Assembly: GCA_022578965.1 (NCBI GenBank)
Contig: MU400576.1
Location: 163,210 to 227,209 of the forward strand
DNA: 64,000 nucleotides
Origin: Xylaria sp. FL1777
Lineage: Eukaryota; Ascomycota; Sordariomycetes; Xylariales; Xylariaceae
Direction: 5' to 3'
Positions within the stretch are counted from its first letter, which is position 1, and every line of letters begins with the position of its first letter. The position numbers were made by a program, and so were the translations under genes. This document shows, piece after piece, positions 24,701 to 35,552 of this stretch. The notes beneath the pieces were generated by a model. It was not told where the DNA came from and ran no database searches. It saw only the letters and a program-made list of their open reading frames with translations.

Positions 24701-25073
24701 GTCAGAAGTGAACTACATGCGGCAGGTTCGTTAAGAGATTTCCAGAGCCGAGATCTGTGGTAGCTTCACACGACTTGTTCTCAAGGGCCACATTACGTAT
24801 TTTTTTCCTTTTCTTAGGGCATTGAAATTGCTCAGTGTTGCTGATAACTTAACACCACTACAACAGTGCAACCGTTGTGGACCAAAGAAGGAGCATGTAT
24901 ATTGAAAAGGGCTAATTAGTTGAGAAGGAGTTAATCTTTAGCCGAGTAACCAATAACATCAAGGCATTCACATACACTATGATTTACATAACTGTTCCGA
25001 ACACCCACCCATGTCCCCTTACCCACTGATTGTCATTCCTCGGTAATCTGTAATAATATAGAACAGAACAAGG
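21782..25073. other. Gene-poor region
   Basis: This 3.3 kb has no convincing gene. The longest frame of note (23079-23324, plus) reads plausibly as protein (for example VNPFIVPTFIYHIDKKEVLP), but it lacks upstream or downstream continuation and I cannot assign it. It could be a decayed gene fragment. No repeats stand out by eye. Confidence 0.45.
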
Positions 25074-25075
25074 TA

Positions 25076-25385
25076 CGAAGGTTGGGGCCAGAAGTCTGAA
25101 ATAGCCTGGACAATTGAATACAGTGCATTTTATTTACTGCTTACAGTAAAGGTTTCCTAATTAGGAAAAACCTTTAATTTTGTGCTAGACTGCCAGCAGC
25201 TTGGCAGGTTCTATTTTAGCTTAAGAACAGTCCGTCAAGTAGAAAATATACCAGAATTGGGCCGCTAACGGTCTGGCACAAGATTAAAGGTCTTTCCTAA
25301 TTAGGAAATTTCTACTGTAAGCAGTAAGTAGAATGCACTGTATTCAATTGTCTAGGCTATTTCAGACTTCTGGCCCCAACCTTCG
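25076..25385. mobile_element. MITE-like foldback element 2 (TA target duplication, RIP-like mismatches)
   Basis: Arms 25074-25190 and 25271-25387 are each 117 bases and pair as reverse complements with nine mismatches, all transitions. The outermost TA on each side is the probable target duplication, leaving termini CGAAGGTTGGGG...CCCCAACCTTCG. The 80-base core contains no coding frame. Structure and TA duplication fit a non-autonomous Tc1/mariner-type element. The transition-only divergence fits RIP or deamination after insertion. Confidence 0.8.
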
Positions 25386-25387
25386 TA

Positions 25388-26353
25388 GAGCGCCGAAATT
25401 AAAGATTGGGTTCGTATCGGAATGCCGTACCTGTCAAACATACCGACCAAAATATCAACTATCGGTTAATGTAAGCATAGTGAAATCTTACTGCGTATGG
25501 TGACCACTAGAATTGCCGAGGTAGAATACCATACCTAGTAAAACCTGAGGTTCCTCATCCCTTGCGGTCCTGTCCTATAATGATAGATTATATATACCTC
25601 GCAGGTGCTACTGATTTTGGTAGGATCTACAGCCCTAGGAACTGTCATGTTAGGATGCCTACGTCATCTTGCAAGGGACGTCAAAATATTCCTTGGGCTC
25701 AGTATGGGATCAACAGAGTTTTCGCCATTCTAAATGGGGTTTATATCGCCAAAAGTCCCTTCAAGCAGATAAGGGAGATTGGCGAGAGACGATTCGCAAG
25801 CTCTGCCTGCCAGTCCAATGAACCATGGGTCCTTCTGGCCACAGCTATTGCGTAATTCCAAAAAGCAACTGTGGGATAGAAAATTGAGTGATATTAGGGG
25901 CTAAGGCTTTAACCAACAAACAGTTCGAAAGCGAAAGGTAGCTGACTTAATAGAAGGTATTTCTCACACTAGATGTATCCGGGAGACTCATTTCTCTCTG
26001 TTTATGCGCTCTCCTTATAAGTCCCACACTTACTTAGACTCTCACATCTTCAAAATTACGACCGAACTCAGCACTACCCTTCGAGAACCCTTCTTAAATT
26101 TTGTTTCTAATGAAGTGCCAAACGTAGAGAGATACAGGGACAGTGTATATGAATACCTCTCACAGTAATTATCAGAGTTTTCTGTGTAAGTTAATTTCTC
26201 ACTTCACCACCGTTACAACACACCTAGTGTAGTAATGTCCGTCCACACCATCGCTTAACAAAAAGCAAACATAAACTTGAACCTTGCAGCATATAATAAA
26301 TCAACGCTGTAATAATTCAGCAAGCAAACACAAAATCAAAACAATGACTACCA
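25388..26353. other. Intergenic region between MITE 2 and tRNA gene
   Basis: An open frame at 25562-25855 (plus) has no recognisable motif and no supporting context. Nothing else is seen. The last 100 bases are A-rich, as is common upstream of RNA polymerase III genes. Confidence 0.45.
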
Positions 26354-26425
26354 AGCTAGCTAGCTCAGTGGAAGAGCGCCGGGCTCATAACCCGGAGGTC
26401 GATTGATCGAAACAATCGCTAGCTA
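26354..26425 (+). tRNA. Initiator tRNA-Met (CAU)
   Basis: The 72 bases fold as a complete cloverleaf. The acceptor AGCTAGC pairs with GCTAGCT. The D stem is GCTC/GAGC, the anticodon stem CCGGG/CCCGG with loop CTCATAA, the variable loop AGGTC, and the T stem GATTG/CAATC. It has the eukaryotic initiator hallmarks: an A1:U72 pair, three G:C pairs flanking the anticodon loop (GGG...CCC), and A54 and A60 in the T loop (ATCGAAA) instead of TTC. Box A is visible as TAGCTCAGTGG. A TTTT terminator follows at 26427-26430. No intron is present. Confidence 0.92.
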
Positions 26426-29400
26426 ATTTTCCAACGAGATTTTCTCTGTCTGTTTCCTGTTTCAAAAATTTTTAGAATTTTTCTTGCATCTAAAATTTTT
26501 TTTCCCCTTCTGTTTTTTTCTTCCTTAGCCTAACACTAGGGAATTTCCTTAGCGTTTTTGCTCGGTATATGGGGACCAACGCTATCTATTTCTGTTCCGA
26601 CGTGCCTCTCTCCACATGTTCGAGGGACACACGCTACGAATTTCCTAGATTGGATAGACGGGTGGGCTCTCCTTGGGAAATAGTCTCCATTTTGTACATG
26701 GAACTAGGTTGTATAAGTCCCTTGCCTTGGTAATCAAAGTTCGCTTAAGCGGTCGTCGTCCCGAATTTTCGTCACACGACGATCAATTTATTCCAGCCTC
26801 TGCGGAACGTCGGTAATCACATGGGTTTCCGGAATCCAGTAATCCTTGCGGATGCGACGGTGCAGGACTGTAATGTAAGTGCAGGGTTCATCCTATGAGA
26901 TAAGCGACATCCATATAGCATACGTGTGGTTCGAGAAGTGGACAGCCTACGCAGTACATTATCTGTAATCTGCGAATTACCTGGGAATATCTAGATTTCT
27001 GACCGCGGAGTAAAAGGGTATTGATCAGGTTGGATTTTAGCGTACCAAGATAGATAATTTCCGAATCCTAGTTCAAATACCTGGACACATGTACTAGTGT
27101 ATTCTATGCAAGGTTTACGCACTAGGAGGACACTAGGACAGCTCGCTTCGCCATACCATGCCGAGGGAGCTCAATGCCGCGAGACTTTAGTGTAATGTCG
27201 GGTAGGAATAAATGTGTCTAGCGTATAAGTAGGTGCGTGTAGTTCTACATTAGCGGTATACGTCACCACTGCAGTACTGGTATAGCATCAACTGCGTATA
27301 CGTGGTGTAGCATCTGCTATTACCTACGTGCCTAAGTACCTACTCAGGCAGGTACGCGGACACGTGTAGAGCTCCACTGTTCGGACTGTGCCGCATTCTC
27401 GTTGAGTCGCTGGTGCAGTAGGTATTGTATGTGCCTGTATAACTACAGAAGATGGATAATACCTATTCGCTGCTAAAGAGACGAATGACCGTTGATCCCG
27501 ATGGTCCCTGCATATATAGTGTATACTAACGGTGTGCAACGCGGAACAAGCCGTCGTCCTTTCTTCCTCTTGTCTACTACCGGTATAGTATAATAAAAGC
27601 GAAAGGGAGAAAAAATGTTGGGTGCGCTACACCGACGGAAGGACGGGTGGAAAATGGATACATAACGATGGCACATATTGATTCAACGTCCAGTCATATT
27701 TCTGCCAAGATATTATCTACACTACATCTCAGGTGGGAAGGTATTCCCGGAACCGACGAACCTACGCAGTAAGTCTAGAACCACCTTTTCTTCCGATTAC
27801 TGGTACCTCCATGTAGGGCCTGACCTCAGTAAAACTCCGATAGGGACCCATTGACCGGTATCTCTTGGCCATCTACCTACAAGTACGCAGTACCCACTAC
27901 ATACCTACCCAGAATACTTCAGATACGCCTCCCACAGGTAGGGCGCCGCCGTGTGGGGATAACGTCGACCTGGGAAGTACAGAACCTACGAGATCAAGTC
28001 TCTAGCTTCCGAACTTTAAGTCGTACAGTTTACAATTTCTAGGGATGGCCCATCCGTTAAGTCTTTCGATTATTAGGTAAACGGCTGGGTAGGTACTGGT
28101 AGAGCTGTGTATACTAGTGTGGTGTGGCGTCCACTAGAAGCATTCGTTACGCCAGACCTACGTTATTTATAGACATGTTGAAACGGTAAGACTATACAAT
28201 ACATGTATCAAGCCTTTATTAAGGCATGTAGACATCATGATTTACGCCTTTTCTTTATTGTCGCGTGTTTCATATTTCTCACCTACTTGCCTACCAAGGT
28301 GTGTTCTTAGGTGTCTAGTAGGTACACGTGTAAATGCGGCACAGATGTAGGTGCCTCTAATGTAATACGAAGCACCTACACTACAGTACGCGTATGGAAG
28401 TAGAGGGATTCCATGATGTAGCCAGGTAGGTACCTAGATACTTACTTATGTAAGAGCTACATAAGGCATAACTACGGAAAGTATGTACCGTAACTGCCTA
28501 CATCATACTTACCTAGGTACATAGCACCTATCCCGTGGGAAGGTTATACACTATACCATGGGATGGGTGGCCGGTTCCTCCCGCCTTTGTACGACTCGTA
28601 TGGCCTCTCGAATTCGCTTGTTCCTGAAATAGCGTCATCATGGTGATTACATGTATTATGTATTATTCATAGTGTGTGTATACCTGCTTAACTGTTCAGC
28701 AGCCAGCTTGCTTGTATCCATATGATTGGAATAACTACTTATACATGCCTTACTTTCTGAACATGACTTTAGACTAGCGCTAATACTGCTGGGATTCTTT
28801 CAAATTTATACCCATTTTGACTGTAAACCAATGCTAGACACCGATCTATGCGTATACCTGGGTACTTACTGCGTACAGGTAGGTAGTACTGAGTATACTC
28901 AACGGATATCCCAGTATGGCTACTGCGCACACGTACTGCGTAGGTATACTGTACGACATCATTGATCCCTGGCGGCAACCAACTGTCACAAGCCAACATC
29001 GTGCCAGATAGCCGTCACATCAGGCCATTCACACCCCCATGATCAAACCTTGCATATAGGCAAACACCATGTCGGTAAATGGATGGGGACTCATATTACT
29101 GTTAGCACGCATTTATCTGATGGGTGATGGGTATCGTCTTCTGCCTGCATTTCTAGAAGATGGGTAAAATTTACCGACTAGCGTACAAGGGGTACAAGGG
29201 TAGGGTAGGGTAGTGTACGCAGTAGGGTTGGAAGGGAAAGAAGAGGGACAAAAGAAAAAAAAGAAGGATAAATAAGATAAAATACGAAGAATAAAAAATT
29301 AGGAGACATTGATGACATAGTATTTCAACTACCTCCCTACACGGTCGACTCAACTCGGCTCATCATCATACAACTTTGACTTTATGCCACCCTTCCTCGC

Positions 29401-29444
29401 CTACACTACATCTACATAGGTACATGGCCGTACTCGAAACCTAT
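26426..29444. other. Gene-poor region
   Basis: This 3 kb has no supported gene. It holds many TAGGTA/TACCTA units (27300-27360, 28270-28530, 28850-28890). Open frames are short, occur on both strands and have no motif. Confidence 0.5.
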
Positions 29445-29459
29445 CCAATCCAATCCAAT
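29445..29459 (+). promoter_or_regulatory. Three tandem CCAAT boxes upstream of the flavohemoglobin gene
   Basis: CCAAT occurs three times in direct succession, about 340 bases upstream of the flavohemoglobin start codon. CCAAT is the core site of the HAP/CBC complex, which in aspergilli also takes part in redox and nitrate-related control. The match is direct; binding is inferred. Confidence 0.45.
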
Positions 29460-29511
29460 CTACTTTAACTCCCAGGGCGATGCAGTCCGACTTCGCCCAA
29501 TTCAACCCATT

Positions 29512-29547
29512 CAACCCATTCAACCCATTCAACCCATCCCACCTCGG
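29512..29547 (+). repeat. Four tandem copies of a 9-bp unit (TCAACCCAT)
   Basis: Four exact head-to-tail copies lie 250 bases upstream of the flavohemoglobin start. A TA/CATA microsatellite follows at about 29606-29633. Both are in the probable promoter or leader. Confidence 0.85.
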
Positions 29548-29793
29548 GTACTAATTAATACCTGCCTACCTTCAGAACACATCCAGAACACCCAGTTACA
29601 TAGGTATATATATATATACATACATACATACATACTCGTCACTACTACCATCATCAACACCATCACTATTACCATCGTGTATCACCATCATCAACTCGTA
29701 GTGTGGGGGAGAACAAAAACACGAGGACGAACTGAGCATCGAACAACCAACAACTAATCACTTACAACTAACTAACAACCACCACCCACCACC

Positions 29794-31232
29794 ATGCTGA
29801 CTCGGCGAGAGGCCGAGCTGGTCAACGAGACCATCCCGGCGCTGCGGCAGCACGGCGAGCACATCTCCACCGTCTTCTACAAGAGCATGCTGCGCGACCA
29901 CCCCGAGCTCAACCACTACTTCAACAGCGTCAACATGCACACCGGCCGCCAGCCCCGTGCATTGACGGCCCTCATCCTGGCCTTCGCGTCCAACATCGTG
30001 AACATCAGTGAGCTGACGGACAAGCTCGAGCGTGTTGCGCAGAAGCACGCCTCTCTCGTCATCCACCCCGACCACTACCATATCGTCGCCAAGTATCTGA
30101 TCCGCGCTTTCTCTGCCGTCCTCGGCCCTGCCATGACCCCCGAGGTCAATGCTGCCTGGACCAAGGCATATTGGCTGATGGCCAAGAGTAAGACCCCCAA
30201 TCCTCGATCCTTCAGCCCCTCTATCACCCGTTCTTCGTCCCCTGTCTCTTGTCTCGGACGATGGCGCTCGGCTCACTGATCTGTCGCTGACCTGTTGTAG
30301 TGCTTACTGGTCGCGAACAAATTATCTACAAGGACTTCGGGTCTTGGACCTCCTGGCGCTCCTTCACTATCTCTGCGAAGACGCCAGAAACGAGCGAGGG
30401 TGACCTCGTCTCATTTACCCTTAAACCAGTCGATGGCCAGCCATTGCCCTCTTTCAAACCTGGCCAGTACGTCACAGTGCGCTTGAAAATCAAAGGTCTC
30501 AAGTACTTCCAGCTTCGCCAGTACTCCATCAGCGACGCCCCGCGTCCAGAGAGCTACCGAATCACTGTCAAGAGAGACATCGGTGCGACTCCAGATACGC
30601 TACTCGACCCACGACAGTTCGGGCCATTCGATGATGGTCCACCACTCTCGTCTGCGGCGAGTAGTGCATCTGATAGCAGCATCGGCAGTGTGCGCCCGCA
30701 CAGGCCGGGCCTCGTGTCCAATGTCCTTATCGACGACTTCCAAGTGGGCGATGCCCTTGAATTAACCCATCCCGCCGGCGAGTTTTTCCTCGACGTCAAT
30801 GACCCGAATAATAGTCCTATTATCCTTATATGTGCTGGTTCCGGTGCCGCTCCACTGTATCCTATGTTAAAGGCGGTGTCAGAACAAGGGAATGGTAGAC
30901 CGGTATCTTGGATTCAGGCATCACGCCAGGATGCACCATTCCGCGAGAAAGTCGAGAAGATAATGGAGATGGACCCCAACATAAGAGCCAAATTCTTCCG
31001 TTCACGCCTCGCTGATGGCGATGTCATATCGCTAGCGTCCCGCTTCCAGGAAGATTTCATCGGTCTGAATTGGGAAGACTTGTGGCTACACAACAACTTG
31101 GCACAGTACTTTGTCTGTGGCCCTGAGAAGTTCATGAGTGAGATAGGAAATCACTTGCTGAAAAACCGGGTTGACCCTTCGAGAATCCGATATGAACTCT
31201 ACAGCGTAGGAAGTTTCGAGATGAAGAGATGA
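29794..31232 (+). CDS. Flavohemoglobin (nitric oxide dioxygenase family), divergent member
   Basis: Flavohemoglobins oxidise nitric oxide to nitrate using heme, FAD and NAD(P)H. Two exons, 29794-30187 and 30301-31232, encode 441 residues; the donor is GTAAGA and the acceptor TTGTAG. The globin domain (residues 1-145) keeps B10 Tyr (Y29), E7 Gln (Q53) and the proximal His (H85 in KHASLVIHPDHY). The FAD domain has RQYSIS (204-209). The reductase domain has ICAGSGAAPLYPML (about 308-321) and YFVCGPEKFM. Odd points are a Ser-rich insertion at about 243-267 where relatives have a short loop, a GSGAAP dinucleotide motif instead of the usual GxGxTP, and a C-terminus reading YELYSVGSFE where canonical members have a YExFGP-like ending. 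These changes suggest a paralogue with altered reductase properties. No targeting signal is visible, so it is probably cytosolic. Confidence 0.92.
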
Positions 31233-32684
31233 ATAAGCGGATGGATAAATGAACAGAAAAAAAAAGTGAAAATAAAAGCAGCAAGAGGTAGAGAGAAAAC
31301 AGCAGTGTGAAAGGTATAGACATCAACTCCATTCAACAATTAGCAGAATTTCTTTGCGTGGGATCGCGCTTTGCAACGGAAAACGGTATAGACGGTCGAG
31401 GACGGCGTCGGGCAACCGGACACTAGGCTCTTGCTCGATAATGTCAGCATATGACTATATGGCAACATTAAAATAACAGAAGATAATTATACTTACTTAT
31501 TTTTACAAGTGGCCTGCTGTGTCACATATTCAGGTGGCTGAACATTCTGTGTATCCTTGGTATCTCGAACACGGACTTGGGATAATTACAAAGGAGAAGA
31601 TGGACCGTTATTCAGGCCACATCAACTACTTGTGAGTACTGCTTCCTTCTCATCTGCTTGTTACTTTACTTGATGAGGACCACTACCGCTTTTCGTTGCT
31701 GTGTACCGTGATCTTTGAGGCGTCGTGAATTCAGTCCGGGATTATGGTCCTTCCTGGGCATTGCCATTCCGACTCTCTGGAACCTGGGAACAGACAAGGT
31801 TTAATCGCTGAACTGGCATGCTTGCTGCGCATCATTCTTTTTTCCTCGGGACCCTTGTTTTCCGGTCGTATGGTAATGCAACCTTCCTAATGCAATGCGG
31901 TCTGTGCTCGGGCGTTGTGTCTACGCAATATTTGTTCCATTGATCCGAGATGACATCTTAAGGAAAGACCCTGGCGTCGGTGATCATGAGCTAGGGTCGA
32001 AAAGGCGGTGCGCGCTGAATGCTGGGGCCCGTCTGATCTGGGCCATGCTCATGATCACCGTTTAGCGACTGCACCGCATATATCATTCTGCTTGTCAAAC
32101 TCTGGAGAATTGCTTTGGTCGTAAATATGTGTATTTAGAACGTCATGAGGTGGTAGGGATCATGTTTGCCATAGAGACTTCATGCTAACAAGGGGAGAGC
32201 TCATAGGAGCTAATACTCACTCACCTTAGCGAACTTGTCATGTTGTGCGACTCACTCACGAGAACGACAATAAGGGTCCTATGTTATATAAGGTAGCCAA
32301 TCCGTCAGGGCTTCCGAAAAGCATGCGTCTAATTGGGATCTATTAATTAATTAAACAATGGTACAGGTGTCCATGAGTTTTCCCATGCATATAATGATGC
32401 CCCGAAAATTTCGTTTTTTTGTCTGATCCAACGCCTAGGTATGCATGCTTCTTTTATCCTAAATGCCGTGTCAGAGAACCTTCGTCTCAAAGTTTAACGA
32501 TGGAGCTCATCTTCCTTACCTTTTTCCCAATGCGATTATCCAGAACTGGCGCTCATGCCGTACCACGCACCTCCTACGTGGAATACGCTAGCCAAACCAA
32601 TAACACCATGCAGATTTCCAAGGCTGTTGTTCATCCTGCATAAAAAATAAAATCCAAAAACACAAAATACGAATACAAATAGTA
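31233..32684. other. Intergenic region between convergent genes, with an inverted repeat
   Basis: No gene is supported in this 1.45 kb. A perfect 14-base inverted repeat (CGGTGATCATGAGC at 31978-31991, complement at 32047-32060) encloses 55 bases. A small open frame at 32419-32643 has no motif. Confidence 0.5.
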
Positions 32685-33884
32685 CTACAATGGGCCCGTG
32701 AAGTTGCGCTGTTCCTGCTCCCAGCCGACTAGTGGCCAGCCTTTGGGGAGCGTCGAGTAAGGTGGGAGCACGTAGCGCCCGTCGCAGGAATCGTCACTGC
32801 ACGACGGCAGGTCGCAAAGCCCGAAGACGTCGCAGTAGCACTGGGCCGCCGAGGGACAATGCACGGCTTCCTTGCCGAAGATGACTGAGAGGAACGATGG
32901 GCTGTCAGAAATAGGTTCTGGCTTATTAGGCAGATAGGGACCTATATCAATACCTAGGGAGGGGAAAGCTTAAAGGACTAAAGAAAAGACTAAGAAAAGG
33001 TACTTACTATGCCACGCGAACTCAAAGACGCGCCCGTTCAAGTCATCGTCCAACGGCGTCGCGAGCAGCCACTCTCGGAAACGGATGTAATCGGCCTTGG
33101 GCCTGCTCCGGATGGTCTCCCGCGTGACGGCGAACTGGGAGCAGCAGCTGACGGCGACGAGGTCGGGGACGGGGGTGCCGGGGAGGAGCTCCTCGAAGGC
33201 CGCCTTGTAGACGTGCTTGGCCGAGAGCTTGTTCTCCTTCTCCCCCTTCTCCTTCTCCTTCCCCTTCTCCCCCTCCTTGCCGTCGTCGACGGCTGCGTCC
33301 TGCACGGGCCGGATCTCGCCCGGACACCCGATGACCCAGACGCAGCGCAGGTTCACGTAGCCGGCGGCGCGCAGGTAGGGCAGGCGGAGGTTGCGCAGCG
33401 CCGGCAGGGCGTCGTAGTCCGGGTCGTCGTTGTGCCAGGCGAAGCGCGACGCGTGCACGAAGACGACGCTCCGCGGCAGGCTCTCGTACCGGTCGATCAT
33501 GTACGTCAGGTACACCATGGCCTCGCGGCCTTTATTCCGCGGCACCGTCAGCGCCGCGCCCGCGTCGTCCGCCACGTAGATGTTCTTGTGCCAGGTGGGC
33601 AGGTGCGTGTGGAACCATGTCGTGTTCTCCGCCTTGACGCTCGCTACCACGAGCTCAAGGTCGTGCTCCTCCTCCTCCTCCTCCTCCTTCTCCTCCTTCT
33701 GCGGTTGTTTCCCCCCTAGCCCCGCGCTCTTTTCGGCATCTTGGGGGCCCTGCAATGGAGCTGGTTCGCGGTTCGCGGGGCCGATGATGGATTCGCGGTG
33801 GTGGATTGTGAGGAGCAGGAAGAGGAATGTCACGAGGAATGTCGCGACGAGCGCCCTCCTTGGACCGCGCAGCGATACGACCAT
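32685..33884 (-). CDS. DUF3431 family type II membrane protein
   Basis: Two exons, 33884-33008 and 32884-32685, encode 358 residues; the donor is GTAAGT and the acceptor CTCTCAG. A transmembrane/signal-anchor helix lies near the N-terminus (about residues 11-27, LVATFLVTFLFLLLTI). An acidic Glu-run (EEKEEEEEEEHD) follows, then the DUF3431 body: VYLTYMIDRYESLPRSVVFVHASRFAWHNDD. A charged Lys/Glu/Gly insertion lies at about 206-222. The second exon supplies the conserved C-terminus, including a Cys-rich stretch (CPSAAQCYCDVFGLCDLPSC) and GWPLVGWEQEQRNFTGPL. Family members are common in ascomycetes and are often treated as glycosyltransferase-like, but no function is established. The topology suggests a lumenal (Golgi/ER) domain. 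The coding sequence is GC-rich. Confidence 0.85.
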
Positions 33885-35552
33885 CGCGGCGATGGGAGGG
33901 ACGGGGACGGGGTCGGGGTTGAGGGCTGGACTCGGGCGCCTGGCGCGGTCGCTGGATCGATCAACGCATCTGCGAGGGAACTCGTGGGGATATTTTTAGG
34001 AAGATGGCGTGTGTAGATCGATCTGTATGTATCTTTGATAGGTAGTGTATAGATCTAGTTAACCTACTGTACCTACATATGTATGGTGATGCAGAAGTAA
34101 AGTGGCCCATTCTTATTAAAGGCTGACAAGCCCAAGTTCTCAATCCCTTCGTTTCCCTGCATTACATCGCGTCTGCGTCACTTCTCCCCTAACGCCCTGG
34201 GTGGCTTGGGTAGGGGTTTTGCATGTGGCTTGGGGACAACACTACGCATATGACTGGGTCGTACCAGTGAGACCATAAGACCAGGGTGGTGTGGTCCCTT
34301 ACCTAGTCTGTGTCCTCGTATTGTGACGATGTGGTCCGTGGGAGTCCTCTTAACTCCTAAGTTAAGCTGTTTCGCATAGGTCTTAGAAATAAAAGACAGG
34401 CTCAGTGCCTGTCAGGCAAGGAGGTCGATAACAAATACTTTTTGCTTGCTCATCATGATTCTCGTATACCCTCACATCCTGGTCGCGATCTGATAAAGCT
34501 TAAGACTAGCCGGAATCCTCAAAAGCCTCTGGTAACAACGATAGTGAATTGCGTTGTGTTCCAGCAAATCTGCAACTACTCTCACCCTGGATCGACTATT
34601 GTCTGTCGAGACAATGGGATTGCCTATCTCATGATAATATTGAAACAGACAATCCTTACTAGGGCTGTGTGTACGTTATGTGGTAATGATAGCTGCAAAC
34701 CCTGCATAATTGTCTCTTTCAATCTAGCACACAGTACTGCGAAGCTACTTCAGATCTGGTTCGAAGTTGTCACCAATGCCATTGACTATGGCATATCATT
34801 CAACTGCGCCGACGAACCTACTATCTAGCGGACTCGCGCAGCGACAATTGCATGCTTCTACCTTTGATTCCTAGGCTTAAAAATACGATAAAGCCGTTGT
34901 TTGCCTAGAAACTAACAATAGATCCATGAATACTAGCTACAATGCTTTCAATGTCCTTTGAAAAGCCTCACCCTTGCTAATGTGGAAAGAGGCTTGCTGT
35001 AGCCCCAACTCTGTAGGTGTGGGGGTTCAGAGTTGTGAAATCTAGACGATGGCCCCCGTCGAAATAAACCTTACCCCTGATTTTGAATGACAATATCACT
35101 ACCTCCTTCACTGACACTATCAAACAGGAACCGTATCTTTCACAGAGGTAGATAGTGGTTACATACAATGAATCATTCTGCTGGCCACGTTAAGGAACTC
35201 GCTTTGTCGAGGACGCCCTTTGTGTTGGCTGACCCCTTCACTGTCTCAACGATGCTTTCGTCTTTACCAAAGATCAACCCCGGAATAAAGCAATATGCTT
35301 GTTATTGAAAGTACTATGTTGTTGCGTAGTGAAACGACATGTTTTTTTCAAGTTAATCGATGTCAATGTCACTATCAATCAACAAGGGCCTTGTTCGACA
35401 GGGTCAGTATGGTATCGTCTTGTTTGGCAGTGGTTATAAATACGAAGATAGACTGGAGGTGAATACGGAAGTTCTAGTCGAAGCATCAAACATACACACC
35501 ACAGGAACAACCCGAACGCTCAACATTACTTACAGCATCTAAATTATCAAAA
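33885..35552. other. Intergenic region
   Basis: This 1.67 kb spacer contains an open frame at 34442-34828 (128 codons, plus) with two CxxC-like pairs (CTLCGNDSCKPC) but no family I recognise. It may be chance. No other feature is seen. Confidence 0.45.

Noticed and set aside
33009..33719. 236-codon plus-strand frame over the DUF3431 gene
   Set aside because: It is a GC-driven antisense shadow of repetitive Arg/Val/Gly/Leu composition.
29794..33884. A secondary-metabolite cluster built around the flavohemoglobin and DUF3431 genes, or around the arylsulfotransferase-like gene
   Set aside because: No synthase, terpene cyclase, P450 or transporter gene occurs in the window.
34442..34828. 128-codon frame with CxxC-like residues
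   Set aside because: No homology recognised, no intron or context support, and surrounding frames of similar length occur by chance.
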